Positions 53,390-61,678 of a stretch of 64,000 nucleotides of DNA are shown piece by piece. Numbering within the stretch: the stretch's first letter is position 1; every line of letters begins with the position of its first letter. Both the position numbers and the translations under genes were made by a program. Below the pieces are notes generated by a model. The model had not been told where the DNA came from. It searched no databases and saw nothing but the letters and a program-made list of their open reading frames with translations. The stretch comes from Sphaerochaeta sp. (lineage in GTDB: Bacteria > Spirochaetota > Spirochaetia > Sphaerochaetales > Sphaerochaetaceae), in assembly GCA_016342655.1 (NCBI GenBank), contig JAEINL010000001.1, positions 62,001 to 126,000 of the forward strand, in the 5' to 3' direction.

Positions 53390-54583
53390 TCACAAAACAG
53401 CCAATGCGAAGCGCAAGACCACCTCATCAAGAACCATAAAGCCAATTTCACTCAGTGAAAAACTTTGTTCTGTGGAGAAGTACCAGCTTGAATCCAAAGA
53501 TTCTATGACTGTTGAAAAAAACTTATCAAACAATTGGGAAAACCGCAGCAGAAACAACGTTTTATCGATACCCATATCGGTACGGAGAGCCATCATAAGG
53601 AACTCTTCCAGATGTTCAGAGATGGTGAGGTTTTCCTCACTATACCCTGAAAAGGGAACCCCCTTTGCGTAGGCATACAGCGTCTGGTTCTGACTGATGT
53701 GTAGCAGCCCAGGTCCGCTACGAATAGCCGAAACTGCACTCGACCCCAGTCCCACATAGCTGTCCAGATTCCAATACGTCAGGTTGTGCTTGCATTGGCA
53801 GTTGTTCCGGGAAAAGTTCGATACCTCATAGTGACGGAAGCCCAATTTCTTCAGGTGGGCCCATACCCCCCAAAGGAAGGCTTCCTGACCATCCTCATCC
53901 AAGACAGGGAGAACCCCAGCGGAGACTTGTTCAGAAAGGTCTGTACCCTCCTCCACAGTGAGGCAGTAGAGGCTGATGTGAGACGGTTGTGCAAGGCCCA
54001 TTATTTCATCAATATCTGCAATGGCCATCTGCATGGTCTGTCCTGGCAGGCAGAGCATGAGGTCGAAGGAGAGTTCTACCCCATATGTCTCATGAGCTTC
54101 CCTTGCAAGGGTGATGGCCTTGAGGTTATCCGCCCTACAGGCATTTCTGCCCAATGTCGCCAGCACAGTATCATCCATACTCTGGATACCTATGCTAATC
54201 CTAGAGACAAGCGAATCCTCAAACAGAGGAAATAGTGACCTGCTGAAAGTCTCAGGATTCATTTCAATGGTGCATTCGTCGCTCTTGCCCTTGCTTTGGG
54301 CTAGGCTGAGCATGCTCTTAAGCTGAGCATAGGTAAGGCAACCGGGATTTCCTCCTCCTATGAATATGGAAGAGAAGCCGCTATCCGAAGAAGAGACTAT
54401 AGTCTCCAACTCTATTAGGAGGCGTTGCATATACGCCTCCCTGTAGGGTAACCAACTTGCCTCCTCTTCTGAGTAGAAGGCGCAGTAGGAACAACAGGTT
54501 GTACAGAAAGGGATGTGGATATAGAGGGCTAAGGGAAAGCCTGGCCTGGAGCCAAAGCGATGATCTGAACCAAGGCCTGACAC
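53390..54583 (-). CDS. hemW: HemW-like radical SAM protein
   Basis: Radical SAM protein of 397 aa, related to coproporphyrinogen III dehydrogenase but of the HemW (haem chaperone) type. The cluster motif is C-TTC-C-SY-C (CxxxCxxC) in YIHIPFCTTCCSYCAF near residue 27. GGGNPG near 77 and the SAM-site GIQSMDDTVLATLGR near 133 are conserved. The start is GTG, sharing TAGTG with the lepB stop. The pairing lepB-hemW suggests cotranscription. Whether it acts on haem in this organism is unclear. Confidence 0.88.
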   Translation of the reverse strand: MSGLGSDHRFGSRPGFPLALYIHIPFCTTCCSYCAFYSEEEASWLPYREAYMQRLLIELETIVSSSDSGFSSIFIGGGNPGCLTYAQLKSMLSLAQSKGKSDECTIEMNPETFSRSLFPLFEDSLVSRISIGIQSMDDTVLATLGRNACRADNLKAITLAREAHETYGVELSFDLMLCLPGQTMQMAIADIDEIMGLAQPSHISLYCLTVEEGTDLSEQVSAGVLPVLDEDGQEAFLWGVWAHLKKLGFRHYEVSNFSRNNCQCKHNLTYWNLDSYVGLGSSAVSAIRSGPGLLHISQNQTLYAYAKGVPFSGYSEENLTISEHLEEFLMMALRTDMGIDKTLFLLRFSQLFDKFFSTVIESLDSSWYFSTEQSFSLSEIGFMVLDEVVLRFALAVL

Positions 54584-55590
54584 TACTTGTTTCCCAGATA
54601 GCCTATTCTTGCAAAGGGCCAGAATCGGAATCGTACGCTGCCGTTGATCTTCTTCTGTGAGACAGGACCAAAATAGCGACCGTCTCGGGAATTGTCCCGG
54701 TTGTCTCCAAGGGGGAGGATCTTGCCTGTAGGAATGTAGGTACCCATTCGGTAGCGGGCACTTTCGTTTCGGTAGGAGAAGTTGCTCGGGTCGAACAGGT
54801 TTTGGGTTCGGGTCCTTGATGCTTCAAACTGGTACATGTCGTCAGGGTAGTTGTCATTCTGTACGGATGCATAGGCTGAGGAGAGATACGAAGGAGCGCT
54901 TGTGGAAGGGATGAACACTTCCTTGTAGCCAAATAGCGACCCCCATGCCTTAATTCCAGCATACTGAGAAGATGAAACGCTCCGATGGGGTCCCTCTACT
55001 AGGTCAAGCTCAGATCTGAAGGATTCTTCTGGAACAAAGTCAGCAGAACCAGCCTTACGGATCTGAACATTTCCCTCAGAGAACCGGACAACTTCGCCCG
55101 GGAATCCGACGGCACGTTTTACATAGAGCCGTTCGGCGATAGAGCCATCGGCGTTCTTATCAATATTTACCAGAGAAAAGGTTCCCATATAGAGAATCTG
55201 TGACAGGACATCAAAGAAAGGACCTTTGGAGTCATATTCGGGGTTATAGAAGGTGATGATGTCATCACGCTGGATCTGACGGTTCTTGGAAAGTACCTTA
55301 GGGCCTCCAGGGTAGACCTCAATGCCATAGATGGTCTTGCTTACGAAGACACGGTCACCCACATTCATTGTCGTCTCCATGGAAGGCGAAGGAATGAGGA
55401 AGAGCTGAAAGAGGTACTGGTTAATGAGAAGGACTGCAAAGACTGCAAAGACAAGGGCATCAGCCCACCCCTTTATCTCACCCACAATGGTACGGGGTTT
55501 CTTGCTAGCCAGCTCATAGGCCTTTTCAGCCTTGCGCCGAGTCAGCACCTGTACGGTCTTGTTTTCCAAAAACGTTAGCATTTCATCCAT
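54583..55590 (-). CDS. lepB: Signal peptidase I
   Basis: Signal peptidase I of about 335 aa. One N-terminal transmembrane helix lies near residues 47-66. The catalytic serine is in IPSPSMETTMNVGDRVFV (about 70) and the lysine in YVKRAVGFPGE (about 155). The C-terminal box GDNRDNSRDGRYFGPV is near 300. About 90 residues between the Lys box and the C-terminal box are longer than in short homologues. The frame extends to a TTG at 55626, but the promoter at 55598-55626 and family lengths favour ATG 55590, or 55581, which has GGATGA before it. Confidence 0.93.
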   Translation of the reverse strand: MDEMLTFLENKTVQVLTRRKAEKAYELASKKPRTIVGEIKGWADALVFAVFAVLLINQYLFQLFLIPSPSMETTMNVGDRVFVSKTIYGIEVYPGGPKVLSKNRQIQRDDIITFYNPEYDSKGPFFDVLSQILYMGTFSLVNIDKNADGSIAERLYVKRAVGFPGEVVRFSEGNVQIRKAGSADFVPEESFRSELDLVEGPHRSVSSSQYAGIKAWGSLFGYKEVFIPSTSAPSYLSSAYASVQNDNYPDDMYQFEASRTRTQNLFDPSNFSYRNESARYRMGTYIPTGKILPLGDNRDNSRDGRYFGPVSQKKINGSVRFRFWPFARIGYLGNK

Positions 55591-55597
55591 ACAAAGC

Positions 55598-55648
55598 AAA
55601 CTATCACAATAGGTTCGAGTTGACAAGCAGAGCCTTGCTAGATACCTT
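55598..55648. promoter_or_regulatory. Overlapping divergent promoters of lepB and the FGE-like gene
   Basis: Minus: TTGTCA (55621-55626), 17 bases, TAGTTT (55598-55603), placing the start near the lepB ATG. Plus: TTGACA (55620-55625), 17 bases, TACCTT (55643-55648), placing the start about two bases before the ATG at 55657. The two -35 elements share the same bases, so only one polymerase can bind at a time. Confidence 0.5.
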
Positions 55649-55656
55649 TAGGTATT

Positions 55657-57111
55657 ATGAAAAGACACATTGAACTTCCCCAGGTAAAAGAGGTGCAGCT
55701 TCCTCAGTTTCTGGGAATGAGACCTGGCATATATATAGCTACTCTGCTTATAGTTGTGATCATTGCAGTAATCTTTTTGGTATGCTTTTTGCCTGGGATC
55801 ATCAAGGGCGGACGATATGTCACCTTTACAAGTCCCCTGGCCAATACAGGAATATCTATCAACGGGACGTACCTCGGAGGCACACCTTACCAGTTTTTTG
55901 TCCCAAGCGGAGAACATGAGGTAACTTTTACTAAAGGTGGAACCACCATAGGGAAGACTACACTGAACGTTGGTCATCCTGTTTTCCTTACCTGGCTGTT
56001 CCACAGGACAAACAAGCTGGAATCTGACATAACAGGGCTCACAACCCAAGAGAAAGCTGCCATCAACCTGTTCAACGTGCAAGAGATCATGACCATCAGC
56101 GCCATCACCGACTTCGACACCGTTCACCCCTACCCCCCAGTGTTTTCAAACCTGGTAGAGGACGCCCTTGCTATGGACCTTGATGAGAAGACACAAAATG
56201 ATAGCTTTGCCTTGGCAGCAAATTTCATCACCTCAAATACTATGCTCTCTGATGCCCTTGAAGCAAAAGGGAAAATGAACGCCAAGACTTCTGAGCTCAT
56301 ACGTAAGACCCTAGAAGTTGCACAACGGCTTTTCTCCAACAGCACCACCGAAGAGGTCGGCCTCCTAGAGCAGGACCACTTGGTGAAAGGTACCAGGACA
56401 ACTCTCAAGGCAAACGATTTTGAACAGGCTGGCATAACCTATCCTGCCTCTTCCTTTGTCATGGGAACCAAAGTCCCCCTGATCTTTGCTGAGACCAACA
56501 AAGCCGGGATCGAGGTGCAGACCCAAGGCTTCAGCATAGCCAACACACCGGTCAGCCAGTACCAATGGGCCCTTTTCATTGAAGAGAATCCCCAATGGGA
56601 CAAGAATCAGGTAGAGAACCTGCAACAGGACAATCTTACCGATGAGTACTACCTCAGTGGGATCCTACCCTCAGTCGTGTTTGCCACAGGCAAGCCAGTA
56701 CACAACATCAGCTATAAGGCTGCAGAGGCTTTCTGCACCTGGCTGTCCGACCTTACAGGAAAGGACGTCTTCATACCTACCCAGGAAATGTGGACCCTAG
56801 CTGCCCTTCAGGCCAAGGACAAGGCCTATGCAAGGTCTTTGACCATCACCGATGGGGACAGGACAACACCGCTAGCCATGCTTGGAGGAGTCTGGGAGTT
56901 TACCCAAAGCCCCTACATCCCCCTACAACGCGTTACAGACTACCAAGAGGTAGCAAAGCTGTATCAAACTTTCGCAATCTCAACAGATGTCATTGTCAAG
57001 GGAGGGAGCTATCTTAACAAAGCATCTTCCATTGACGAACATACAGTGGGAGCTGTCGATACTACCGCCTGCGGAGACCTCATTGGTTTTCGCATTGCCT
57101 GGAAAAACTAG
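55657..57111 (+). CDS. Membrane-anchored PEGA/formylglycine-generating-enzyme-like protein
   Basis: Protein of 484 aa. One transmembrane helix lies at about 25-50 (GIYIATLLIVVIIAVIFLVCFLPG). A PEGA-like beta domain follows at about 55-115 (GISINGTYLGGTPYQFFVPSGEHEVTF), then a helical linker. The C-terminal ~210 residues form an FGE/sulfatase-modifying domain (FSIANTPVSQYQWALFIEENPQW, VHNISYKAAEAFCTWLSDLTGKD, GGVWEFTQSP, VKGGSYLN, IGFRIAWKN). The pair of catalytic cysteines of true FGE is not evident, so it is more likely a binding or lectin-like scaffold than an oxidase. smpB starts at the base after its stop codon. Confidence 0.75.
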   Translation: MKRHIELPQVKEVQLPQFLGMRPGIYIATLLIVVIIAVIFLVCFLPGIIKGGRYVTFTSPLANTGISINGTYLGGTPYQFFVPSGEHEVTFTKGGTTIGKTTLNVGHPVFLTWLFHRTNKLESDITGLTTQEKAAINLFNVQEIMTISAITDFDTVHPYPPVFSNLVEDALAMDLDEKTQNDSFALAANFITSNTMLSDALEAKGKMNAKTSELIRKTLEVAQRLFSNSTTEEVGLLEQDHLVKGTRTTLKANDFEQAGITYPASSFVMGTKVPLIFAETNKAGIEVQTQGFSIANTPVSQYQWALFIEENPQWDKNQVENLQQDNLTDEYYLSGILPSVVFATGKPVHNISYKAAEAFCTWLSDLTGKDVFIPTQEMWTLAALQAKDKAYARSLTITDGDRTTPLAMLGGVWEFTQSPYIPLQRVTDYQEVAKLYQTFAISTDVIVKGGSYLNKASSIDEHTVGAVDTTACGDLIGFRIAWKN

Positions 57112-57582
57112 ATGAAACAAAACAAGAATACATTCAAGCTTTTGCAAAAGAATAGGAAGGCCTACTTCAATTATGAGGTCATCGAGGACCTTGAATGCGG
57201 AATCGCCTTGGTAGGTACTGAGGTCAAGTCCATCAGGGACGGCAAGTTCAGCTTCTCTGACAGCTATGTGACAGTCACCAACAATGCTCTGACCCTTGTA
57301 GGACTCACCATCCAGGCCTATACCCATGGGAACCTCAACAACCACGAACCGCTGAGGAACCGGCGACTCCTTGCCCACAAGGCGGAGATCAAGAAGTTCA
57401 AGCGTAAGGTGGACGAGAGAGGCTTCACCCTCATCCCAACCTCCATCTATCTCAGGGGCAACCTGGTTAAGGTCCAGATCTCCCTCTGTAGGGGTAAGCA
57501 AGGCCACGACAAGCGTGCAGATGCCAAGGAAAAGGACATCAACCGTGATACGAGGCGCGAGCTGAAGCAGATGCAGTACTGA
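57112..57582 (+). CDS. smpB: SsrA-binding protein SmpB
   Basis: SmpB (156 aa) brings tmRNA to stalled ribosomes. NRKAYFNYEVIEDLECGIALVGTEVKSIRDGK near the start, the NHEPLRNRRLLAHKAEI block and the Lys/Arg-rich C-terminal tail (KEKDINRDTRRELKQM) are conserved. The ATG follows the previous stop without a gap, so translation is coupled. No tmRNA gene was seen beside it. Confidence 0.96.
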   Translation: MKQNKNTFKLLQKNRKAYFNYEVIEDLECGIALVGTEVKSIRDGKFSFSDSYVTVTNNALTLVGLTIQAYTHGNLNNHEPLRNRRLLAHKAEIKKFKRKVDERGFTLIPTSIYLRGNLVKVQISLCRGKQGHDKRADAKEKDINRDTRRELKQMQY

Positions 57583-57736
57583 TCAAAGGGATAAAGCAAC
57601 AAAGTGAGAACATTTTCTTCCTTGTTCTTGTATGTGCCCCAGTACAGGTGAGGATTTAGGATAAGACTAAAGTCACGTGTATTTCTGCCATATAGTGGGC
57701 GTACTAGGGATATTACCTTGTAACGACGAAAATCAT

Positions 57737-58633
57737 TCAGAGTCCATAGGGGATCCTAAAATAATCAAGATATTGTTTGAAGGTATCCTGCGAAGCGAGG
57801 CAGGTGTCCCGAAGGAATCCTCTCTCCCTGTGCCAATCGCGCAAACCTCGGTAGTAAAACATCTTCATATCATCGGAAATGATGAACGGGACGATGCTGT
57901 TGCAAAGACACTCCTTGAACATGATCAGCCTTCCTACACGTCCGTTGCCATCCTGGAATGGGTGGATGAGCTCAAAGCGAACATGGAAGTCAATGATATC
58001 ATCCAAGGTCTTCTTGTCGATCGCATGGTATGCATCGAGCAGTAATCGGATCTCATTTGAAACATTCTCAGGCAACGTCGTCACGTTTCCTCCGACTTCA
58101 TTGGGCAGCTTCTTGTACTCGCCGACGGCAAACCCTTCTTTGCGGCAGTCGCTCGTCCCATTTTTCAGCAACGAATGCAACTGTTTGATGAATGGCTCAC
58201 TGAGTGTGAAATTAGCCCGGTCGATCATTAGGTCGATGCAACGGAAATGGTTTGTAGTTTCCACGATGTCATCCACATTTATATATGTGTCCTCAAGGCC
58301 TATGGTGTTTGTTTCATACATATAGCGAGTTTGTTCGTGGGTAAGCTGGCTCCCCTCTATATGATTTGAGTTGAAGGTGAGGTCAATTTGGATCTTGTGG
58401 TAGATTCCCCCATGGCGCTTGTCTCGTTTCTCTTCTTTCAGAGTTGATAGGAGTTGTGATGCTTGCATGGAGCCCTTGCTCTTCCTATCGGGTTTGACTG
58501 CGCCCTCGGGAATATTCCAGGTCTTTCCCTGCAAGAAGGCACCTTCAATTTTCCCCTGTGCACAATAATTTCGTACACTCCGATCGCTCATCTCCCATTT
58601 GCGTGCAATTTCTGCTACTGAAAAGTACTTCAT
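57737..58633 (-). CDS. Fic-domain protein with N-terminal helix-turn-helix
   Basis: Fic protein of 298 aa. Residues about 4-45 form a MerR/excisionase-like helix-turn-helix (SVAEIARKWEMSDRSVRNYCAQGKIEGAF). The Fic core carries the complete active motif HPFQDGNGRVGR (His224 counting from the chosen start), which transfers AMP to target hydroxyls. An inhibitory helix motif SNHIEG (residues 89-94, pattern S/TxxxEG) lies before it, the class II arrangement, so the enzyme is probably autoinhibited. GGGG-ATAAGG precedes the ATG at 58633; ATG 58660 is possible. It is convergent with smpB and preceded by repeated palindromic sequence. Confidence 0.9.
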   Translation of the reverse strand: MKYFSVAEIARKWEMSDRSVRNYCAQGKIEGAFLQGKTWNIPEGAVKPDRKSKGSMQASQLLSTLKEEKRDKRHGGIYHKIQIDLTFNSNHIEGSQLTHEQTRYMYETNTIGLEDTYINVDDIVETTNHFRCIDLMIDRANFTLSEPFIKQLHSLLKNGTSDCRKEGFAVGEYKKLPNEVGGNVTTLPENVSNEIRLLLDAYHAIDKKTLDDIIDFHVRFELIHPFQDGNGRVGRLIMFKECLCNSIVPFIISDDMKMFYYRGLRDWHRERGFLRDTCLASQDTFKQYLDYFRIPYGL

Positions 58634-58644
58634 CCTTATCCCCC

Positions 58645-58706
58645 ATTCATATATTATCATAGTATCGGCAAAATAGCCTCTTGATATATTTGAATATTCA
58701 TATATT
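58645..58706 (-). promoter_or_regulatory. Repeated palindromic sites upstream of fic
   Basis: ATTCATATATT occurs twice (58645-58655, 58696-58706). The second copy lies in a 20-base near-palindrome with core TGAATATTCA (58686-58705, one mismatched pair). An inverted pair of CCGAT-containing sequences (ATCGGCAAAA and TTGTGCCGAT) flanks the interval. This looks like a regulator-binding region, plausibly for the DNA-binding N-terminus of the Fic protein itself. Confidence 0.45.
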
Positions 58707-58719
58707 GTGCCGATGTAAA

Positions 58720-59480
58720 CTGATTATTGATACCTTTCATTTTCTTAAGGAATGGTTTTTCTCTTTTCTCTCGGTGTTTCTTAGTACCAACACAAAATCA
58801 AACAGGATCCCAAGCCTACAGTGCAAGGATTAGCTGCAGGACACTACAAAAATACATAGTTCAGGTGATTTCTACATAGAGCTCCTTAAAAGAGAGAATG
58901 AAAGGTATAATAAAATACAAATAACATATTATATAGTAATAAATATGTACTTTTAGTAATAACCTAGGGAAAATATTGCAAAATACAAAGAAAATAACAA
59001 TTTTAAAGATACAATTGTATTGAATGAAAAATATGTCTAGTAACAGTACAGAAAAAAATGTAAATAGCAAATTTGTTTATAGTTGAGTTGTATAAAATAT
59101 TGCATATGCATAAATATAATTAAAATTATGTATATAGATATAAGCTTATTATTATTTTTATAACATTTTATAGAATATATTTAATAAAATATCTAACAAA
59201 ACACCTTTAAAATATTTTAAAAAAGATACTTATAATATTTTAGAGTACTTTAATTACAGAAATTGAAGATACATTATAAAAGTGCACAATGTATTAATGA
59301 TACATATTCAATGCATACATAGCAAATATACATATCAAAATTGTTGTAGTGAGATATACGTACTTACTTTTAAAGAGTAAGAATGTATATAGTAATTCAT
59401 TGACATGAAAAGCTTGATAAAGTACTATTTACAAACAAATAGAAAGCTTTTTATCTATTCATATACGATTGCACTAAATG
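58720..59480. other. Extremely AT-rich non-coding stretch
   Basis: About 760 bases between fic and the recombinase gene without a credible gene. From about 58860 the sequence is dominated by A and T (some 60-base lines have eight G/C or fewer), unlike the moderate GC of the surroundings. Open frames here are short and Ile/Phe/Lys-rich. It may be a recombination or silencing region of the island. Confidence 0.6.
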
Positions 59481-59484
59481 AAAC

Positions 59485-59506
59485 GTTTGAACAAGTGTTT
59501 GAACAA
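59485..59506 (+). repeat. Direct repeat GTTTGAACAA before the recombinase gene
   Basis: Two copies of GTTTGAACAA (59485-59494 and 59497-59506) stand 12 bases apart, start to start, ending 25 bases before the recombinase ATG. They may be arm-type recombinase sites or a repressor site. Confidence 0.45.
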
Positions 59507-59531
59507 ATGCTCTATTTTATGAGGAGAACGC

Positions 59532-60746
59532 ATGGTAACCAGCTCACCCTTCACCCTCTGCAGGATCACCCGATCTGAAAGGACCTATTGGTATGCACTC
59601 TTCAGAAATCCTGAGACAGGAGAGAGGACCAACAAGAAAAGCGTGGAGAAAATCCGTAAGGATCTGGGGATATTCTCATCAGTTCCCATCAAACGTCGTG
59701 ATGAGGCTATCCTCATATGCCAGAAAGCCTTGGATGAGGGTATAATCTTCGGGAAGAAAGAACCCTTGTCCTTCTACTCGTACTTGAAACGCTTCTTTGA
59801 CTGGGATGAAAGCCCCTATGTACAGAGGAGGAACCTACTCGATCCTGGCAGCATATCTAAGGACTACATCGCAACAAGAGAAAACCTCATTTCCAACCAT
59901 ATATTGCCTCGCATCCACACCAATCTGCTCTTATCAGCAGTAACGCTCAACAAATTGGAACAAATCCAGCTCGATTTGGTCAAGGACGGCAAGCTTGCCT
60001 CATCAACCATAAACATCTGCATGGGTGCAGTATCCCTAGCCCTAAAAGAAGCGCAGAGACGGGGACTGCTCAATACACACAATTCCTATACAGTACAGTC
60101 ATTAAAGAGCATGCATAGGATGCGGGGCATTCTCAGTGAGACTGAGTTGAAGACGTGTATGCAGTTCATGAAGAGAGAGGGCGAACAGAGGATATACCTG
60201 GCTTGCCTCCTATCGCTGCTTACGGGTATGCGTAGCGGAGAGTTGCGTGCCCTGCAGTTCACTTCAGTAGGTGAAGACCTCATTACCATTGACCAGGCCT
60301 ATGCTGATAAGGCGGGACTTAAAGTTCCCAAGGGGAAAAAGACGCGGTACGTACCCTGCCCTGCTTTCTTATGTGAACTGTTAAAGGCCCTATCCATATC
60401 CAATCCAAATCCCAATGCATACCATCTGGTTTTCTGGAGCAAACGTGGGGGCCGTTTTGTATCGAGTCACTATTTCAGCGAACGGTTCCAGCAGGAACTC
60501 GTACGATCAAAGGTATTGGAGATGGAAGAGATCAAGGAACGGAACATTACCTTCCATTCCTTGAGGCATATGGCAAATACGCTCTTGCGGGGTTCAGTTG
60601 ATGAGCATGTGCTGCGTATGACCATAGGGCACAGCAGTGAGCAACTCTCCGACCTCTATACCCATCTTAGCCAACGCGGCCTGAAGAGCGTGGCCCTTGC
60701 CCAACAGAACAACATCTTGCCGTTGTTAGACGAAGATACTGTCTAG
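59532..60746 (+). CDS. Tyrosine recombinase / phage-type integrase
   Basis: Site-specific recombinase of 404 aa. An N-terminal arm-binding-like part (about 1-75) and a SAM-like core-binding domain (about 78-190) precede the catalytic domain. The catalytic residues are complete: Arg234 (TGMRSGEL), Lys near 267-270 (KGKKTRY), His342 and Arg345 (HSLRHM), His367 (GHSS) and the nucleophile Tyr376 (DLYTHLS). GAGGAG lies six bases before the ATG. It is intact and likely active. The target site was not found; att repeats were not evident in the window. Confidence 0.93.
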   Translation: MVTSSPFTLCRITRSERTYWYALFRNPETGERTNKKSVEKIRKDLGIFSSVPIKRRDEAILICQKALDEGIIFGKKEPLSFYSYLKRFFDWDESPYVQRRNLLDPGSISKDYIATRENLISNHILPRIHTNLLLSAVTLNKLEQIQLDLVKDGKLASSTINICMGAVSLALKEAQRRGLLNTHNSYTVQSLKSMHRMRGILSETELKTCMQFMKREGEQRIYLACLLSLLTGMRSGELRALQFTSVGEDLITIDQAYADKAGLKVPKGKKTRYVPCPAFLCELLKALSISNPNPNAYHLVFWSKRGGRFVSSHYFSERFQQELVRSKVLEMEEIKERNITFHSLRHMANTLLRGSVDEHVLRMTIGHSSEQLSDLYTHLSQRGLKSVALAQQNNILPLLDEDTV

Positions 60747-60776
60747 TACAGTACCCTTCTGTCCTAAGGTAGCATG

Positions 60777-60793
60777 CAGCCAGGCTGTTTTTT
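60777..60793 (+). terminator. Probable terminator after the recombinase gene
   Basis: CAGC-CAG-GCTG forms a short GC-rich stem followed by six T (60788-60793), about 30 bases past the stop. The stem is only four pairs, so it may be weak. A small palindrome (TACTGT/ACAGTA, 60737-60753) overlaps the stop codon itself. Confidence 0.5.
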
Positions 60794-60866
60794 GTGTCCA
60801 AGATAGTAGGCAAAGGCCTAGAGTACAGCAACTCACCACCCTTATCCCATCTCTTTGGGCCGAGGT

Positions 60867-61340
60867 CTACGATCCAGTCAGCCGTGTATCCATGACCGTT
60901 GCAAGCGGAACAGGGCCTTTGATATCCTTGGAAAGACCCTTATGCTCTGAGAGCCTCCGAAGCAGCATGGTAGAGACACTTTCAAACATACTGGTCTTAG
61001 GAGCCGGTTTGGAAGGATGCAATCCAGTGAATTGTACGCTATCACAACCATACAACAGCAAATTTTGCTGTGCTGCTGATAATACAGCAAGGCTCAGACC
61101 ATCGACAGGGGGAAGCTCATAGAAGGCAAGAGCATCCTTGAAAAGCCCTATCTCATACTCTTTGTAACGATGCTTCCAGAGCTTGATACCCTTTTGGAGC
61201 AAGTTTCTGAATCAAGTGAGTTCATCGGCCAGACGCTTAAACTTCCTTTTCCAGCTTCGGTTCCGTTTTATAAAGTAATTTCCAAAAAGACCTACGAGAC
61301 ACCTAACAAACAGCTCCATAGGAGCCCACAGGAATACCAA
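60867..61340 (-). pseudogene. Decayed coding sequence of unknown function
   Basis: One minus-strand frame is open except for a single TGA. The upstream part reads MLGLVFLWAPMELF...KFKRLADELT and, after the TGA near 61210, continues FRNLLQKGIKLWKHRYKEYEIGLF...LATVMDTRLTGS to 60867. The Ala/Leu-rich middle (DGLSLAVLSAAQQNLLLYG) and the compositional regularity look like real protein, but I recognise no family. The downstream part alone would be 111 aa starting at TTG 61202, with no ribosome site. A broken gene is the simplest explanation. The left end of the upstream part is uncertain. Confidence 0.4.
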
Positions 61341-61678
61341 ACCAAGCATCTTGCTCGTATAGGTCTTGGAGAACATATAACACGAGATGTATGTCTTTCA
61401 TGCATACATGCATTTGGATACTGTACATCTCTTAAGACTGACATCTTTGAGCAAGAACAGTACCTGAACAATGGATGAAAATTGTTACGGAAAAAACATC
61501 ATGCCCAACAACTATCGTAAACAGTGTATCGCTAGGTTTTCTCACAGAAGAGAAATGTCTAGAAACCGCGAATAGCATGCATGAATTGCAGTTTCTTGAG
61601 GGTCAGCTAGTTTCATTGAAAAGTATGACATGGTACAGTTGAGGAAACATTTCAATCGTGACAATATGAGGAGAAGAA
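61341..61678. other. Intergenic region without a recognisable gene
   Basis: About 340 bases between the decayed sequence and the metallophosphoesterase gene. A 55-codon frame starting ATG 61475 exists without a ribosome site and with no family likeness. GAGGAG before 61679 belongs to the next gene. I see nothing else I can support. Confidence 0.5.

Noticed and set aside
57583-57736. Possible tmRNA (ssrA) beside smpB
   Set aside because: No tRNA-like 3' end (GGTTC...CCA) and no tag-coding open frame; the gap is only 154 bases.
61475-61642. 55-codon plus-strand open frame
   Set aside because: No ribosome site and no likeness to a known protein; probably chance in decayed sequence.
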